From assembly GCA_027364825.1 (NCBI GenBank), contig DAHXOM010000273.1, forward strand, positions 1 through 22,053: a DNA stretch of 22,053 bases, written 5' to 3'. Positions 1 through 9,557 of this stretch are shown here, one piece after another. The stretch is from a bacterium. Its GTDB lineage: Bacteria > JAMCPX01. Numbering within the stretch: the first letter of the stretch is position 1; each line of letters starts with the position of its first letter. The notes below the pieces were generated by a model. The model did no database searches. It was not told the origin of the DNA and saw only the letters and a program-made list of their open reading frames with translations. Position numbers and translations under genes: made by a program.

Positions 1-682
1 AACCGCTGCTCGTATAATTGAGAGGCTGTGTCGTTGTTTTTTCTTTCAGCACGGACTCTACTTTCTTACTCACTTTATTCCTGTCCGATTTCTGCAAGGT
101 TAAAACAGCGGACACGACAATACTGCTCGAAGAGAGTTCCCTGCATGTCCTGTAGCCGAAACCCATGGCTTTTTTACCGAGTGTCCTTGCCCTGCCTGTC
201 CTTTCTATAAACGTAACCGTCTCGACAACGTCCGATAGAGTGCCGTACCCGGTACCGGCATTCATAACGATTGCTCCGCCGACTGTTCCCGGTATGCCTG
301 CGAGAGGTTCAATGCCGGACAGACCCCGTTCCGCACAGTATTTGACAAGCTCTGCAAGGGGCTTTCCTGCACCGGCCGAAATCCTCACGACCGATTCTTC
401 CTCAGAGATCACGTCGAGAGAATCGAGTGTATTTTTAATCCTCAGGACCGGATGCGGTATGCCTCCGTCCCTTACGATAAGGTTTGTTCCGGCACCCATG
501 ACAACGTAGCGTTGTTCGCTGCGCTTCGACCAATCTATAAATTGAAAGATATCGTCTACATTTTCCGGCGTTACCATGCATGCGCAAATACCCCCGACCT
601 GCATGCTGGTGTACTCCCTCATCGGGACATCGAGCAAAACCGTACCTTTCATAATCGATTTCAATTCGTTATAATCAGGCAT
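1..682 (-). CDS. murB: UDP-N-acetylenolpyruvoylglucosamine reductase MurB (3' end outside window)
   Basis: MurB is the cytoplasmic FAD enzyme that reduces UDP-GlcNAc-enolpyruvate to UDP-MurNAc with NADPH. The frame read from the ATG at 680-682 gives a protein starting MPDYNELKSIMKG. The FAD-binding motifs are visible: GAGTNLIVRDGG (about residues 63-74) and GIEPLAGIPGTVGGA (about 123-137), followed by an FGYR element. The window ends at residue 227, at TQPLNYTSSG, just where the family has its catalytic Ser/Cys (SAGS-F-KNP region), so the C-terminal third is missing only because of the window edge. The start overlaps the murC stop by 8 bp, implying translational coupling. It is the last visible gene of the dcw operon; ftsQ, ftsA or ftsZ may lie further left but cannot be seen. 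Identity is secure from the motifs. Confidence 0.93.
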   Translation of the reverse strand, partial: MPDYNELKSIMKGTVLLDVPMREYTSMQVGGICACMVTPENVDDIFQFIDWSKRSEQRYVVMGAGTNLIVRDGGIPHPVLRIKNTLDSLDVISEEESVVRISAGAGKPLAELVKYCAERGLSGIEPLAGIPGTVGGAIVMNAGTGYGTLSDVVETVTFIERTGRARTLGKKAMGFGYRTCRELSSSSIVVSAVLTLQKSDRNKVSKKVESVLKEKTTTQPLNYTSSG

Positions 683-2051
683 TCTTTTTTAACCTCTTTA
701 TAAATGCATCCCCGACTGTATTGATATCACCGGCACCCTGGGTAATGACCATATCGCCCGGTACAGCCGTACGCTCCAGCTCATCCACAATCTTTTCCTT
801 GTCCCGTATATATCTGACGTCCTTGTAGCCCATGTCTTTCATGGCGTTGTAGAGTCTGGACGCGCTCACGCCTTCTATGGGCTCTTCACCCGCGGAATAT
901 ATATCCGTAATAATGAGGACATCCGCCTGATAAAATGCCGTAAGGAAGTCATTGAACAACAGCATCGTCCTCGTGTACCGGTGCGGTTGAAATACGACAA
1001 TGAGTCTCCGTTTCCATCCGTTCTTCGCACCGGCAAGCGTGGCCTTTATCTCTTTGGGATGATGACCGTAATCGTCAACGACGATAATGTCATGGACGTC
1101 CGCCTTGATCTGGAACCGTCTCTCCACTCCGTTGAATTTCTCTATGCCCTCTTTTATCTTCTCCGGCTCGAGTTCAAGCTCAACACCTGCAGCGATACTT
1201 GCGAGGGCATTATATACGTTGTGTATGCCCGGCATATGGATGGTGAACGAACCGTACGGCCTGCCCTTTACGTTTACCGAGAAATCACACTCCCCGCCTC
1301 TCTGGACAACGTTGTATCCCTGAACATCCGCCTGTGCGGACAGGCCGTACGTCATCCTCCGCACCTTGAGCCTCGGCATAATGGATGCCACATTCTCTTC
1401 ATCGAGGCACAATATCGCAAGACCGTAGAAAGGCACCTTGTTGATGAATTCCACGTACGCGTCCTTTTCTCTCTCAAACGTCTTGTAGTAATCCAGGTGT
1501 TCGGGATCTATATTCGTCACGATGGCTATCGTCGGGGTAAGTTTTAAGAAACTGCCGTCGCTTTCGTCTGCTTCCGCAACAAGGTACTCGCTCTGACCGA
1601 GCTTTGCGTTGGAGCCGAATATGTTCACCTTGCCGCCCACGATGCTGGTCGGATCGAGCCCGCCCGAAGCAAGCACGATGGAAACGAGGGACGTGGTCGT
1701 GGTCTTTCCATGACTGCCTGCTATTGCAACCGCGTACTTGACCCTCATGAGTTCCGCAAGCATCTCTGCCCGCGGTATAGCCGGTATGTTGTGTTCGCGC
1801 GCGTAAACAAGCTCGGGATTATCGTCCTTTACCGCGGATGAGAACACGACAACATGCGCGTCCTTTGCATTCATTGCCCGGTGACCGATCATGACCGCTG
1901 CACCGAGAGATTGAAGTCTCTCCGTTACCTTTGACGGCTTGAGATCGGATCCGCTTACCTCGTATCCTATGTTCAGAAGCAGCTCGGCTATGCCGCTCAT
2001 ACCTGCTCCGCCGATACCGACAAAATGTATGTGCCTTATCCTCTTGTGCAT
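675..2051 (-). CDS. murC: UDP-N-acetylmuramate--L-alanine ligase MurC
   Basis: MurC is the cytoplasmic ATP-dependent ligase that adds L-alanine to UDP-MurNAc, the first stem-peptide residue. From the ATG at 2051 the protein has 458 aa, a normal MurC length. It shows the N-terminal Rossmann motif GIGGAGMSG (12-20), the Mur-ligase P-loop AGSHGKTTTT (111-120), and the C-terminal DDYGHHPKEI and FQPHRYTR elements that are MurC signatures. The frame is open upstream to 2120, but ATG 2051 is chosen because it has a purine-rich site (GGGAAAGGG) just upstream and places the Rossmann motif at the usual distance. The start overlaps murG by 16 bp and the stop overlaps murB by 8 bp. Confidence 0.96.
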   Translation of the reverse strand: MHKRIRHIHFVGIGGAGMSGIAELLLNIGYEVSGSDLKPSKVTERLQSLGAAVMIGHRAMNAKDAHVVVFSSAVKDDNPELVYAREHNIPAIPRAEMLAELMRVKYAVAIAGSHGKTTTTSLVSIVLASGGLDPTSIVGGKVNIFGSNAKLGQSEYLVAEADESDGSFLKLTPTIAIVTNIDPEHLDYYKTFEREKDAYVEFINKVPFYGLAILCLDEENVASIMPRLKVRRMTYGLSAQADVQGYNVVQRGGECDFSVNVKGRPYGSFTIHMPGIHNVYNALASIAAGVELELEPEKIKEGIEKFNGVERRFQIKADVHDIIVVDDYGHHPKEIKATLAGAKNGWKRRLIVVFQPHRYTRTMLLFNDFLTAFYQADVLIITDIYSAGEEPIEGVSASRLYNAMKDMGYKDVRYIRDKEKIVDELERTAVPGDMVITQGAGDINTVGDAFIKRLKKNA

Positions 2052-3136
2052 GTATTTCCCTTTCCCGCCAGTTTTATCATCTCGTCCACGATGACCGATG
2101 CCGCATCCGGTTTTGCCCATTTCACCATTGCTCCGGACATGTTCTTCATCCTGTCTTCATCTTCGATCAGCCCCTGAATATGCCGTACCAGCAGATCCGG
2201 GCCTTTCGTTGCAGCCGGTATGAGCACGGCTCCTCCGTGCAGGGAAACCTCCTGCGCATTCAGCGTCTGGTGGTCCGATGCAGCAGACGGATACGGTATG
2301 AGGATGGACGGAACGCCGTACGCTGCAAGCTCGAAGAGTGTCGATGCGCCTGCCCTTGATACCGCGATATCCGCTTTCCCGAACACCGCGGCCATATCGT
2401 CTATAAAATCAAAAACATCCGCTTTGAATCCATGCCTTTCATAGGCATCCCCGACATACGCGTGATCCGCTGTTCCTGTCTGGTGTATGAACCTCACCCT
2501 GTCCTTGATACCGGTAAGGCTGTCAAGCCCCTGTACCATCATCTCGTTGATCTGGTGCGCACCCTGACTCCCGCCCAGCACCAGTATGGTTTTCACCGTT
2601 GAACCGGATGCTCTTCGTTCCCGCGCGGTATATCGTATGGGCAGGCCGGTCAGCTGTGTCTTGCCGTACGGAAGGTACTTCTTTGATGTTTCAAAGGACA
2701 GAAAGATCTTCTTTACAAATCTTGAAAGGACCCTGTTTGCAAGCCCGGGTACGGAGTTTTGCTCATGGATATCGGCAGGGATACGCATCATCGCAGCGGT
2801 CATGACGATGGGGAACGAAGCATATCCTCCTACGCCGAGTACTGCGTCCGGCATGAAATCCTTGATTATACGCTTCGATTCACTTATAGAGTCCGCCAGC
2901 AAAAAGGCAGACGACAGCTTTTGTGACGCCGTCTTGTTCCTGAAGCCCCGGACAGCGAGGAGCCTCCGGTTGGCCGCAGGGAGCGTCCATTTTCTGCTTT
3001 CTATGCCTGAATCGGAACCGACATACATATAGGTAATGTCCCCTTTCCTTCTTATAATTTCATTCATAATCGCCAGTGCGGGGAAAAAGTGTCCGCCGCT
3101 ACCCCCACCTGCTATTATCATCCTCGTCGCTTCCAT
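2036..3136 (-). CDS. murG: UDP-GlcNAc:lipid I N-acetylglucosaminyltransferase MurG
   Basis: MurG is the peripheral inner-membrane GT28 glycosyltransferase that turns lipid I into lipid II. The 366-aa protein has the glycine loop GGGSGGH (10-16, with the conserved His16), GVGGY (101-105), HEQNSVPGLANR (124-135), the second glycine loop GGSQGA (188-193), and the UDP-GlcNAc-binding stretch SRAGASTLFEL (260-270), which contains the family's conserved Glu. The ATG at 3136 is supported by an AGAAGGG element about 6 nt upstream. A second in-frame ATG at 3121 lacks such a site. The gene starts inside the end of ftsW (38-bp overlap), the longest overlap of the cluster. Confidence 0.96.
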   Translation of the reverse strand: MEATRMIIAGGGSGGHFFPALAIMNEIIRRKGDITYMYVGSDSGIESRKWTLPAANRRLLAVRGFRNKTASQKLSSAFLLADSISESKRIIKDFMPDAVLGVGGYASFPIVMTAAMMRIPADIHEQNSVPGLANRVLSRFVKKIFLSFETSKKYLPYGKTQLTGLPIRYTARERRASGSTVKTILVLGGSQGAHQINEMMVQGLDSLTGIKDRVRFIHQTGTADHAYVGDAYERHGFKADVFDFIDDMAAVFGKADIAVSRAGASTLFELAAYGVPSILIPYPSAASDHQTLNAQEVSLHGGAVLIPAATKGPDLLVRHIQGLIEDEDRMKNMSGAMVKWAKPDAASVIVDEMIKLAGKGNTCTRG

Positions 3137-4217
3137 CGTTAACCCTTCTTGATAAATTTAATATTATGCCTATCGAAATAAGCCCGGCTGTCAATGAACT
3201 GCCGCCGTAGCTTATGAACGGCATGGTAAGTCCCTTTGTCGGCAATAGCCCGAGCGTAACCGCTATGTTGATGATTACCTGGAGGGCTATAAACAAGGTC
3301 AGTCCATAGACCGTCGCCTTTGTAAAAATACTCCCGGAACGTGCAGCTACGGAAAACGCCCGGGTAATGAGAAAGATGAATACCCCGATCACTGCGGCTA
3401 CACCTATAAAACCAAGCTCTTCTGCAACGACCGAAAAGATAAAATCCGTATGCGCCTCCGGCAGATAAAAAAGCTTTTCAAAGCTGTTCCCGAGTCCTAC
3501 GCCGGTTATACCCCCCGCTCCGTACGCAAGGGTCGACTGCACAATCTGGAACCCGCCGGTCTGCGCATGCTGCCACGGGTCAAGGAACGCCTTGATACGG
3601 TTCAGCCGGTATGTGGAATGCATTACCAGTAATACGGCAACGGGAATTACCGGAATAAATGTCAAAGCCAGCGACGCCGGATTCACACCCGACAGGAAGA
3701 GTATCGCAAATACCACGGTCGTTATAATGACCACACTTCCGAAATCAGGTTCTTTTATGATCAGCAACAAGACAATGACTGTATAGACCAGGGGAAGCAG
3801 GACCGGAGGTGAGCTGTTCAATCTCTGCCCTTTTTCTTCCAGCACATGTGCTATGAGCAGTATCAATACCGGCTTTGCGAATTCCGATGGTTGTACGGTA
3901 AACCCGCCGAGCCTCAGCCACCGGTGCGATCCGCTCACCACCGTACCGATATGCGGGACAAAAACGAGTATCAGCAAAAGGATGATGAACCCGTACAAAA
4001 CGTACACATACTTCCGTACCATATCGATATTTATCACAGCGGCAAACCCGCCCGCCAGCAGCCCTAAAACGAGGTAAACGAGCTGGCGCTCGACAAAGTA
4101 GTACTTCGTGCCGTAGGCCTTCAGCGCATATATCGAACTTGCGCTGAAAACCATAATGACGCCGAAAAGGCACAGCAGCAGGGTTGCAACGATTATTCCG
4201 CGATCATAGTCCTTCAT
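3099..4217 (-). CDS. ftsW: Septal peptidoglycan glycosyltransferase FtsW (SEDS family)
   Basis: FtsW is a SEDS-family polytopic membrane protein that polymerises glycan strands at the septum together with the class B PBP FtsI. The 372-aa product is hydrophobic throughout, with about ten predicted membrane segments. Family signatures are GSHRWLRLGGFTVQPSEFAK (96-115), the loop PEAHTDFIFSVVAEELGF (253-270) with its invariant Asp, and PFISYGGSS (333-341). FtsW is preferred over RodA because of its position between murD and murG and its acidic cytoplasmic tail. AGGAG lies about 8 nt upstream of ATG 4217. The start overlaps murD by 14 bp. Confidence 0.95.
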   Translation of the reverse strand: MKDYDRGIIVATLLLCLFGVIMVFSASSIYALKAYGTKYYFVERQLVYLVLGLLAGGFAAVINIDMVRKYVYVLYGFIILLLILVFVPHIGTVVSGSHRWLRLGGFTVQPSEFAKPVLILLIAHVLEEKGQRLNSSPPVLLPLVYTVIVLLLIIKEPDFGSVVIITTVVFAILFLSGVNPASLALTFIPVIPVAVLLVMHSTYRLNRIKAFLDPWQHAQTGGFQIVQSTLAYGAGGITGVGLGNSFEKLFYLPEAHTDFIFSVVAEELGFIGVAAVIGVFIFLITRAFSVAARSGSIFTKATVYGLTLFIALQVIINIAVTLGLLPTKGLTMPFISYGGSSLTAGLISIGIILNLSRRVNDGSDEDDNSRWG

Positions 4218-5568
4218 GCGCCGCGCTCCTGTTTATATTCATAACTGCGGATTTGAACATCTCTCCCCTTTGTTTATAGTCAAGGAACATATCAAAGCTT
4301 GAACAGGCCGGTGACAGGAGTACACTGTCCCCGCGTACAGCATGGTGAACCGCAGCGGCCACGGCGGATTCCATCGAATCTACCGGCAGTATTCTGACAA
4401 TGTCACGGAATGCGTTGGTGATCCGCTCTTTCGCTTCACCCATCACAACGAGCAGTTTTACCTTCTCTTTGATAAGGCCCGACAGCGGGCTGTAGTCCCC
4501 TTCCTTGTCCCTTCCGCCCATGATAAGTATCACCGGCCCGGACATGGTTCTTAATGCAACAACCACCGCATCGACATTTGTGGCCTTTGAATCATCATAG
4601 TATTTGATGCCGTTGACATCAGCCACGAGTTCAATCCTGTGGGGAAGCCCTTTGAAGCTGTTTATCGTTTCCTGGATAATTCCATCCGGTATATCGAGCA
4701 GCTTTGCTATGATAATGCATGCCATGGTATTCTGGACATTATGCATACCAGACAGGGAAGGATTGTTATGGGTAAATATAGTTTTATACCCGGACCCGTC
4801 GATAAAGGTTATCTCCCCGTTCTTATAATAAGCGCCTCTCCGTGTCCTCTTGCTCGTGGTAAAACAGTAAGGCCTTGACATTATGTTCCTCTTGCCCTTC
4901 ACCGTATACCGGTCTTCCGCGTTGATAACGGCATAATCGTCGACGGATTGGTTCATGAATATCCTGAGCTTCGCCTTTGCGTAATCGTTGATATCTTTAT
5001 AACGGTCAAGATGGTCGTCCGTAATGTTCAGCAGTCCTGCTATCCACGGCCTGAACCTGACAATACCCTCGAGCTGATAACTGGACAGTTCCAGCAGGTA
5101 GAGTGCGTATTCCCGGTCATGTTCGACAAGCTGGATAAACGGCGTACCGATATTACCTCCCACGCCGGCCTTTTTGCCCGCGTTGTTCAGTATCTGGCCG
5201 AGCAAGGTGACCGTGGTAGTTTTACCGTTGGTCCCGGTAATGCCGATGATTTTTTTATCCGTGAATCTGGATGCAAGTTCGACCTCGCTTATCACCTCTG
5301 TGCCTTTGCTCTTCACCGCCTGTATGCCCTTCAATGCCATGGGCACACCCGGGCTGACCACAGCAAGATCACAACCGCCCAGTGCATTACCGTCCCAGGC
5401 GTCAATCATGGTTATACCGGATTTCATGCGGTCGATCCCCTTGATCTCTGAAACAGGCTTCTGATCATAGCAGGCAACCCTGCCTCCCCTTTTCAGGACA
5501 AAGTCCGCGGTGGCAAGACCGGTATTACCCATGCCGATGACCGCTATGTTTTTGCCTTTTAATTCCAT
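4204..5568 (-). CDS. murD: UDP-N-acetylmuramoyl-L-alanine--D-glutamate ligase MurD
   Basis: MurD is the cytoplasmic ATP-dependent ligase adding D-glutamate to UDP-MurNAc-L-Ala. The 454-aa protein has the N-terminal nucleotide-binding motif IGMGNTG (11-17), the Mur-ligase P-loop GITGTNGKTTT (109-119), the central NITDDHLDRY element and the C-terminal DDSKATNVDA motif typical of MurD. GAGGTG is placed 5 nt before ATG 5568, a clear ribosome binding site, and only 3 nt separate the start from the mraY stop. The 3' end overlaps ftsW by 14 bp. Nothing unusual is visible in it. Confidence 0.96.
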   Translation of the reverse strand: MELKGKNIAVIGMGNTGLATADFVLKRGGRVACYDQKPVSEIKGIDRMKSGITMIDAWDGNALGGCDLAVVSPGVPMALKGIQAVKSKGTEVISEVELASRFTDKKIIGITGTNGKTTTVTLLGQILNNAGKKAGVGGNIGTPFIQLVEHDREYALYLLELSSYQLEGIVRFRPWIAGLLNITDDHLDRYKDINDYAKAKLRIFMNQSVDDYAVINAEDRYTVKGKRNIMSRPYCFTTSKRTRRGAYYKNGEITFIDGSGYKTIFTHNNPSLSGMHNVQNTMACIIIAKLLDIPDGIIQETINSFKGLPHRIELVADVNGIKYYDDSKATNVDAVVVALRTMSGPVILIMGGRDKEGDYSPLSGLIKEKVKLLVVMGEAKERITNAFRDIVRILPVDSMESAVAAAVHHAVRGDSVLLSPACSSFDMFLDYKQRGEMFKSAVMNINRSAAHEGL

Positions 5569-5571
5569 CCG

Positions 5572-6648
5572 TCACCTCAGCTTCAGTGTTGCCAGGCCAA
5601 TGAGAGCGAGCAGGATGGATATGATCCAGAACCGTACCGTTACTTTCGGCTCAACCCATCCCTTTAATTCAAAATGATGGTGTATCGGCGCCATTGCAAA
5701 TACACGCCTGCCGATTAATTTGAACGAACTCACCTGAGTTATCACCGAGAGGGCCTCGATCACAAAAACGCCGCCGATGATCGCAAGCAGCACCTCCTGC
5801 TTGAGTATAATGGCCACGACGCCGAGCACGCCGCCGAGCCCGAGGGAACCGACATCTCCCATGAATATCTCCGCGGGGTAGGTATTAAACCACAGAAACC
5901 CCATAGCGGCACCGATAACAGCACCGGCAAACGTCGCTATCTCTCCTGTTCCCGGAATAGAGGAGAACATAAGGTATTCGGAGAATTTTACGTTACCCAG
6001 CACATAGGCAAACACGGCATACACACCGAAACATGTCATGACAGGGACGATCGCAAGACCGTCCTGTCCATCCGTAAGGTTGACCGCGTTTGACGTTCCA
6101 ATCACAATAAACAGGAAAAACAGGAAGTACACCCAGCCGAGATTAACAACGAATTTTTTAAAGAACGGAAATGTCAGCGTATAGTTAAGGTCGTCAAACC
6201 GTAACAGCAAATACATGACCGCAATGGTAAGGACCGTCTCGAACACCAGTTTATAGCTGCCCTTGAGTCCCTTCGAGCTCCTGTCCCTGAGTTTCATATA
6301 ATCATCTATAAAGCCGATGGCTCCAAAACCCAGGAGCGAGAATATGAGTACCCATACATACACATTCGCAATATCCATCCACAGTATGGTTGAAGTAAGG
6401 ATGGAAACTATCATTAAAACGCCGCCCATAGTCGGTGTACCCTTTTTGCTGATGTGGTTTTTGGGACCATCCGACCGTACCACCTGTCCCATGCCTATCC
6501 TCGTCATGAACCGTATAAAGGGGCCACCGAAGATCATACTGATAACCAATGCCGTGATCATCGCACTCAGCGTTCTGAACGAAATATACTTTAAAACATG
6601 AAATATTATAAATTGCTTTGCCAGCGGATATAAAAGATATTCAAGCAT
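5572..6648 (-). CDS. mraY: Phospho-N-acetylmuramoyl-pentapeptide-transferase MraY
   Basis: MraY is the integral membrane enzyme that transfers phospho-MurNAc-pentapeptide to undecaprenyl phosphate to form lipid I. The 358-aa protein matches the usual length and is polytopic. Conserved elements are GPKNHISKKGTPTMGG (61-76), the Asp pair in IDDYMKLR (114-121, metal/catalytic region), NLTDGQDGLA (190-199), FMGDVGSLGLGG (262-273, catalytic Asp265) and the PIHHHFE histidine motif (321-327). The gene starts 8 bp inside the end of murF, with GAGGGG about 6 nt upstream of ATG 6648. Identity is unambiguous. Confidence 0.97.
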   Translation of the reverse strand: MLEYLLYPLAKQFIIFHVLKYISFRTLSAMITALVISMIFGGPFIRFMTRIGMGQVVRSDGPKNHISKKGTPTMGGVLMIVSILTSTILWMDIANVYVWVLIFSLLGFGAIGFIDDYMKLRDRSSKGLKGSYKLVFETVLTIAVMYLLLRFDDLNYTLTFPFFKKFVVNLGWVYFLFFLFIVIGTSNAVNLTDGQDGLAIVPVMTCFGVYAVFAYVLGNVKFSEYLMFSSIPGTGEIATFAGAVIGAAMGFLWFNTYPAEIFMGDVGSLGLGGVLGVVAIILKQEVLLAIIGGVFVIEALSVITQVSSFKLIGRRVFAMAPIHHHFELKGWVEPKVTVRFWIISILLALIGLATLKLR

Positions 6649-8047
6649 TTCTGCCCCTCATATAAGTATCGTATGCCGATATGACCTGCTCCAGTTTCAT
6701 GCTCCTGGAACCTTTTATATAAATCGTAACACCGTCTTTGGATAAAGATTCCAGCTCTTGAACAGCAGACTGTATATCACCTACCTGTTTTGCATAAACC
6801 TGTTTCATGCCCGATGCGAGCACACCTTCAAACGTATTGCCCGAGTACCTGCCGAGGAGTATAAATTTGCCGACACCTTGCTCGGCAAGGAACTTCCCCA
6901 GCGCATAATGCTCCTGAGCCGTCCGGTCACCAAGCTCCAGCATATCTCCTATGACAGCTACCATGCTTTGTGCCCCGTATCTTTCTATGGCCGACAGGAA
7001 CCCGCTCCGCATGGAATCAGGATTGGCATTGTACGTGTCGTCAAGGACCGTGATGTTGTTTTTATACGACATACTGTTGCCTCTTCCCCTGAATACCTGA
7101 AAACGCCCGCACGCCGCCCGTATTGTTTCCCAGTCTACATTTACGTGCCTGGCGCACAGCATGGAGAGAGCAATGTCGTAAAGATAGTGCCTGCCCGATA
7201 CCGGCGTGCTGAAGCTGTGCTCTTCACCTTCATACACAATACTGAAATCCATGCCCCGGTCGGTAAGGTTGTACGAAACTATACGCATCTGCGCATCCGC
7301 GGAAAAACCCGCGGTGAGTGTCCTGCCCTGGAAACGGCGGGCTATACCCATTACCAGGGGATCGTCTGCGTTCATCACGGCGGTCCCGTTCGTCTTCATC
7401 GCTGAAAACATCTCTTCTTTTGCCTTTGCAACGCCTTCCAGATCATGAAAAAACTCAAGGTGCGCCCTGCCGATGTTCGTCAGTATGCCGATGTCAGGGG
7501 AAGCTATGCCGGTAAGGCTTGCCAGCTCACCGTACCTGCTTGTTCCGAGTTCAAGCACCCACATCCTGGTTTCCTGCTCCATGTTGAGTATGGACAGCGG
7601 CAGACCGATAAGATTATTCAGGTTACCCTGCGTCCTCCCGGTATCGTACAAACCCGATAAAAGATCATACAGCATTTCTTTGGTTGTTGTTTTACCGTTG
7701 CTCCCGGTAATCGTTATGACCGTCGGCTTGTACCTCTCCCGTATGCTATGCGCCAGTTCTCCAAGGGATTCAACGGTATCGGGTACGGAAAAGACAGCCG
7801 CTTTGTTTCCGGCCGCATCTGCCCGGTACTCATAGTTTTTATCGATAACAACACCGGCTGCCCTGCTCTTGATGGCATCGTTCACAAAGGTATGGCCGTC
7901 GAAATGCTCTCCTTTAATAGCAAAGAACAAGGAATTGCTCACCGGCTTTCTTGTATCCGTCGATACACCGCTTGCACACCAGTTCTTCCCGGCATTTACG
8001 ACCTTTATATTTTTCAATCCCTGTATATCCTGCATATCTATTTTCAA
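6641..8047 (-). CDS. murF: UDP-N-acetylmuramoyl-tripeptide--D-alanyl-D-alanine ligase MurF
   Basis: MurF adds the D-Ala-D-Ala dipeptide to UDP-MurNAc-tripeptide, the last cytoplasmic precursor step. The product (up to 468 aa) shows GVSTDTR (27-33), typical of the MurE/MurF N-terminal domain, the P-loop TGSNGKTTTK (114-123), NLNNLIGLPL, NIGRAHLEF and the C-terminal DDTYNANPDSM element characteristic of MurF. The start is uncertain: the frame opens at a TTG at 8047, which overlaps the murE stop as TTGA and has a weak GGAA about 8-9 nt upstream, whereas an in-frame ATG at 8035 has no better site. I kept TTG because a 4-nt overlap fits the coupled layout of the cluster. Confidence 0.94.
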   Translation of the reverse strand: MKIDMQDIQGLKNIKVVNAGKNWCASGVSTDTRKPVSNSLFFAIKGEHFDGHTFVNDAIKSRAAGVVIDKNYEYRADAAGNKAAVFSVPDTVESLGELAHSIRERYKPTVITITGSNGKTTTKEMLYDLLSGLYDTGRTQGNLNNLIGLPLSILNMEQETRMWVLELGTSRYGELASLTGIASPDIGILTNIGRAHLEFFHDLEGVAKAKEEMFSAMKTNGTAVMNADDPLVMGIARRFQGRTLTAGFSADAQMRIVSYNLTDRGMDFSIVYEGEEHSFSTPVSGRHYLYDIALSMLCARHVNVDWETIRAACGRFQVFRGRGNSMSYKNNITVLDDTYNANPDSMRSGFLSAIERYGAQSMVAVIGDMLELGDRTAQEHYALGKFLAEQGVGKFILLGRYSGNTFEGVLASGMKQVYAKQVGDIQSAVQELESLSKDGVTIYIKGSRSMKLEQVISAYDTYMRGRNA

Positions 8048-9555
8048 TTTTTTATTCCAAAATAATCATGTACGCTTTCCTTGTCGCTGAAGTGGATGGT
8101 CCTGTCTTTGAATATCTGATAGTCTTCATGCCCCTTGCCCGCTATCAGAACGACATCGCCTTTGTTTGCAATCTCCAGCGCTTTCCCTATGGCCTGCTTC
8201 CTGTCCGGAATAACGGTATAGACCTTTGCGTCGTAACTGCAGTTTGGATCCAGAGATTCAACTTTCGTTATATCCTTCATGCCTTTCTCTATGTCGGACA
8301 ATATCGTTTCCGGCTGTTCGGAACGCGGATTGTCCGATGTTAAAATGGTTATATCCGAAAGTCTTGCGGCGATCTCACCCATGATCGGCCTCTTCCCCTT
8401 ATCTCTGTCTCCGCCGCATCCGAACACACATATAATCCTTTTTTTCTTCAGTTCTTTTAATGCTGTCAGGACTTTTTCGAGAGCATCCGGGCTATGCGCA
8501 TAATCGACGAAGACGTAGGCGTCCTTCGGATTCATGACCCTCTCCACCCTCCCGGGTACATTTTTCATGGATGCAATACCGTGCTGTATGTGATCCATGG
8601 ATATGTTTGACACGATAGCGGTTGCGACCGCGGCCATGATATTATAAATATTGTAGTAACCGACAAGAGGGGATTTCAGGTCCATCATACCTATGGGGGT
8701 CGAAAGTTTCATCGTGATACCGTCAAGCGATGTCGTTGATTCCACGAGTCTGATGTCGGCCTGTTTCGAAATTCCGAACCTGAGGACATGTATGCCCCTC
8801 TTTATCTTGACCTTGTTTATCCAGGGATCATCGCTGTTCAGGATGGCAAATTTTTTGCTCTTATGGCTTGCGACCAGCAGCTTTTCAAACAACAGGGATT
8901 TTGCGGAAAAATAATTCTCCATGGTTTTGTGATAATCGAGGTGGTCCTGGGTAAGGTTTGTAAAGATTGCCACGTCAAAGTCAATACCGTTTACCCTGCC
9001 CTGCGAGATCGCATGCGAGGACACCTCCATGATCGCATCGGTTGCACCCTGTGACAGGTAATCGCTCATCATCATGTTGATGTCCAGGGACTCGGGCGTT
9101 GTGTTTACTGCTTTTATCTTCTTGTTCATAAACCGGTAATTTACCGTGCCTATCACAATGGGCTTTTTCCGGGCTGAATTGAGTATGGATTCCACAAGGT
9201 ACGTCGTCGTCGTTTTACCGTTGGTACCGGTTATACCGACGATAAACAGCTTTGCGCCGGGATTGCCGTACAACTCCTTTGACAGCAGCGACAGTGCCGT
9301 ACGCGGGTCTTCCACGATGACCTGCAAAACATGTTCCAGGGAAGGATTGTGCGCCCTCGCAACGATTGCGACCGCACCGTTGCGGGCAGCTTCCTGTTCG
9401 TACGTTATGCCGTCTTCCTTCTCCCCGGGTATGGCAACGAATAAATAACCTTTCCGCACTTTCCTTGAATCACACGCAATACCTTTTATATCCCCGGCAA
9501 CATCCCCGCGGAGCGATAAAACATGTATGCTTTTTAAAAGTCTTTTTATGTCCAT
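8044..9555 (-). CDS. murE: UDP-N-acetylmuramoyl-L-alanyl-D-glutamate--2,6-diaminopimelate ligase MurE
   Basis: MurE adds the third stem-peptide residue. The 503-aa product (from ATG 9555) has the ACDSRKV element near residue 27, the P-loop GITGTNGKTTTT (107-118), NLTQDHLDYH (200-209), VFVDYAHSPDA and GCGGDRDKGKRP. The motif DNPR (about 408-411) is the known meso-diaminopimelate specificity motif, predicting an A1-gamma peptidoglycan as in most Gram-negative bacteria. A GTG at 9561 would form a GTGA overlap with the ftsI stop, but AAGGG then sits too close. The same AAGGG is about 5-6 nt upstream of ATG 9555, so the ATG is preferred. The gene is coupled to ftsI upstream and murF downstream. 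Confidence 0.96.
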   Translation of the reverse strand: MDIKRLLKSIHVLSLRGDVAGDIKGIACDSRKVRKGYLFVAIPGEKEDGITYEQEAARNGAVAIVARAHNPSLEHVLQVIVEDPRTALSLLSKELYGNPGAKLFIVGITGTNGKTTTTYLVESILNSARKKPIVIGTVNYRFMNKKIKAVNTTPESLDINMMMSDYLSQGATDAIMEVSSHAISQGRVNGIDFDVAIFTNLTQDHLDYHKTMENYFSAKSLLFEKLLVASHKSKKFAILNSDDPWINKVKIKRGIHVLRFGISKQADIRLVESTTSLDGITMKLSTPIGMMDLKSPLVGYYNIYNIMAAVATAIVSNISMDHIQHGIASMKNVPGRVERVMNPKDAYVFVDYAHSPDALEKVLTALKELKKKRIICVFGCGGDRDKGKRPIMGEIAARLSDITILTSDNPRSEQPETILSDIEKGMKDITKVESLDPNCSYDAKVYTVIPDRKQAIGKALEIANKGDVVLIAGKGHEDYQIFKDRTIHFSDKESVHDYFGIKN

Positions 9556-9557
9556 GC

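Noticed and set aside
981..1547. Long plus-strand open frame (188 codons) inside murC
   Set aside because: It is antisense to a clear MurC sequence, lacks a ribosome binding site and has no recognisable domain. The same applies to the plus-strand frames across 2220-13000.
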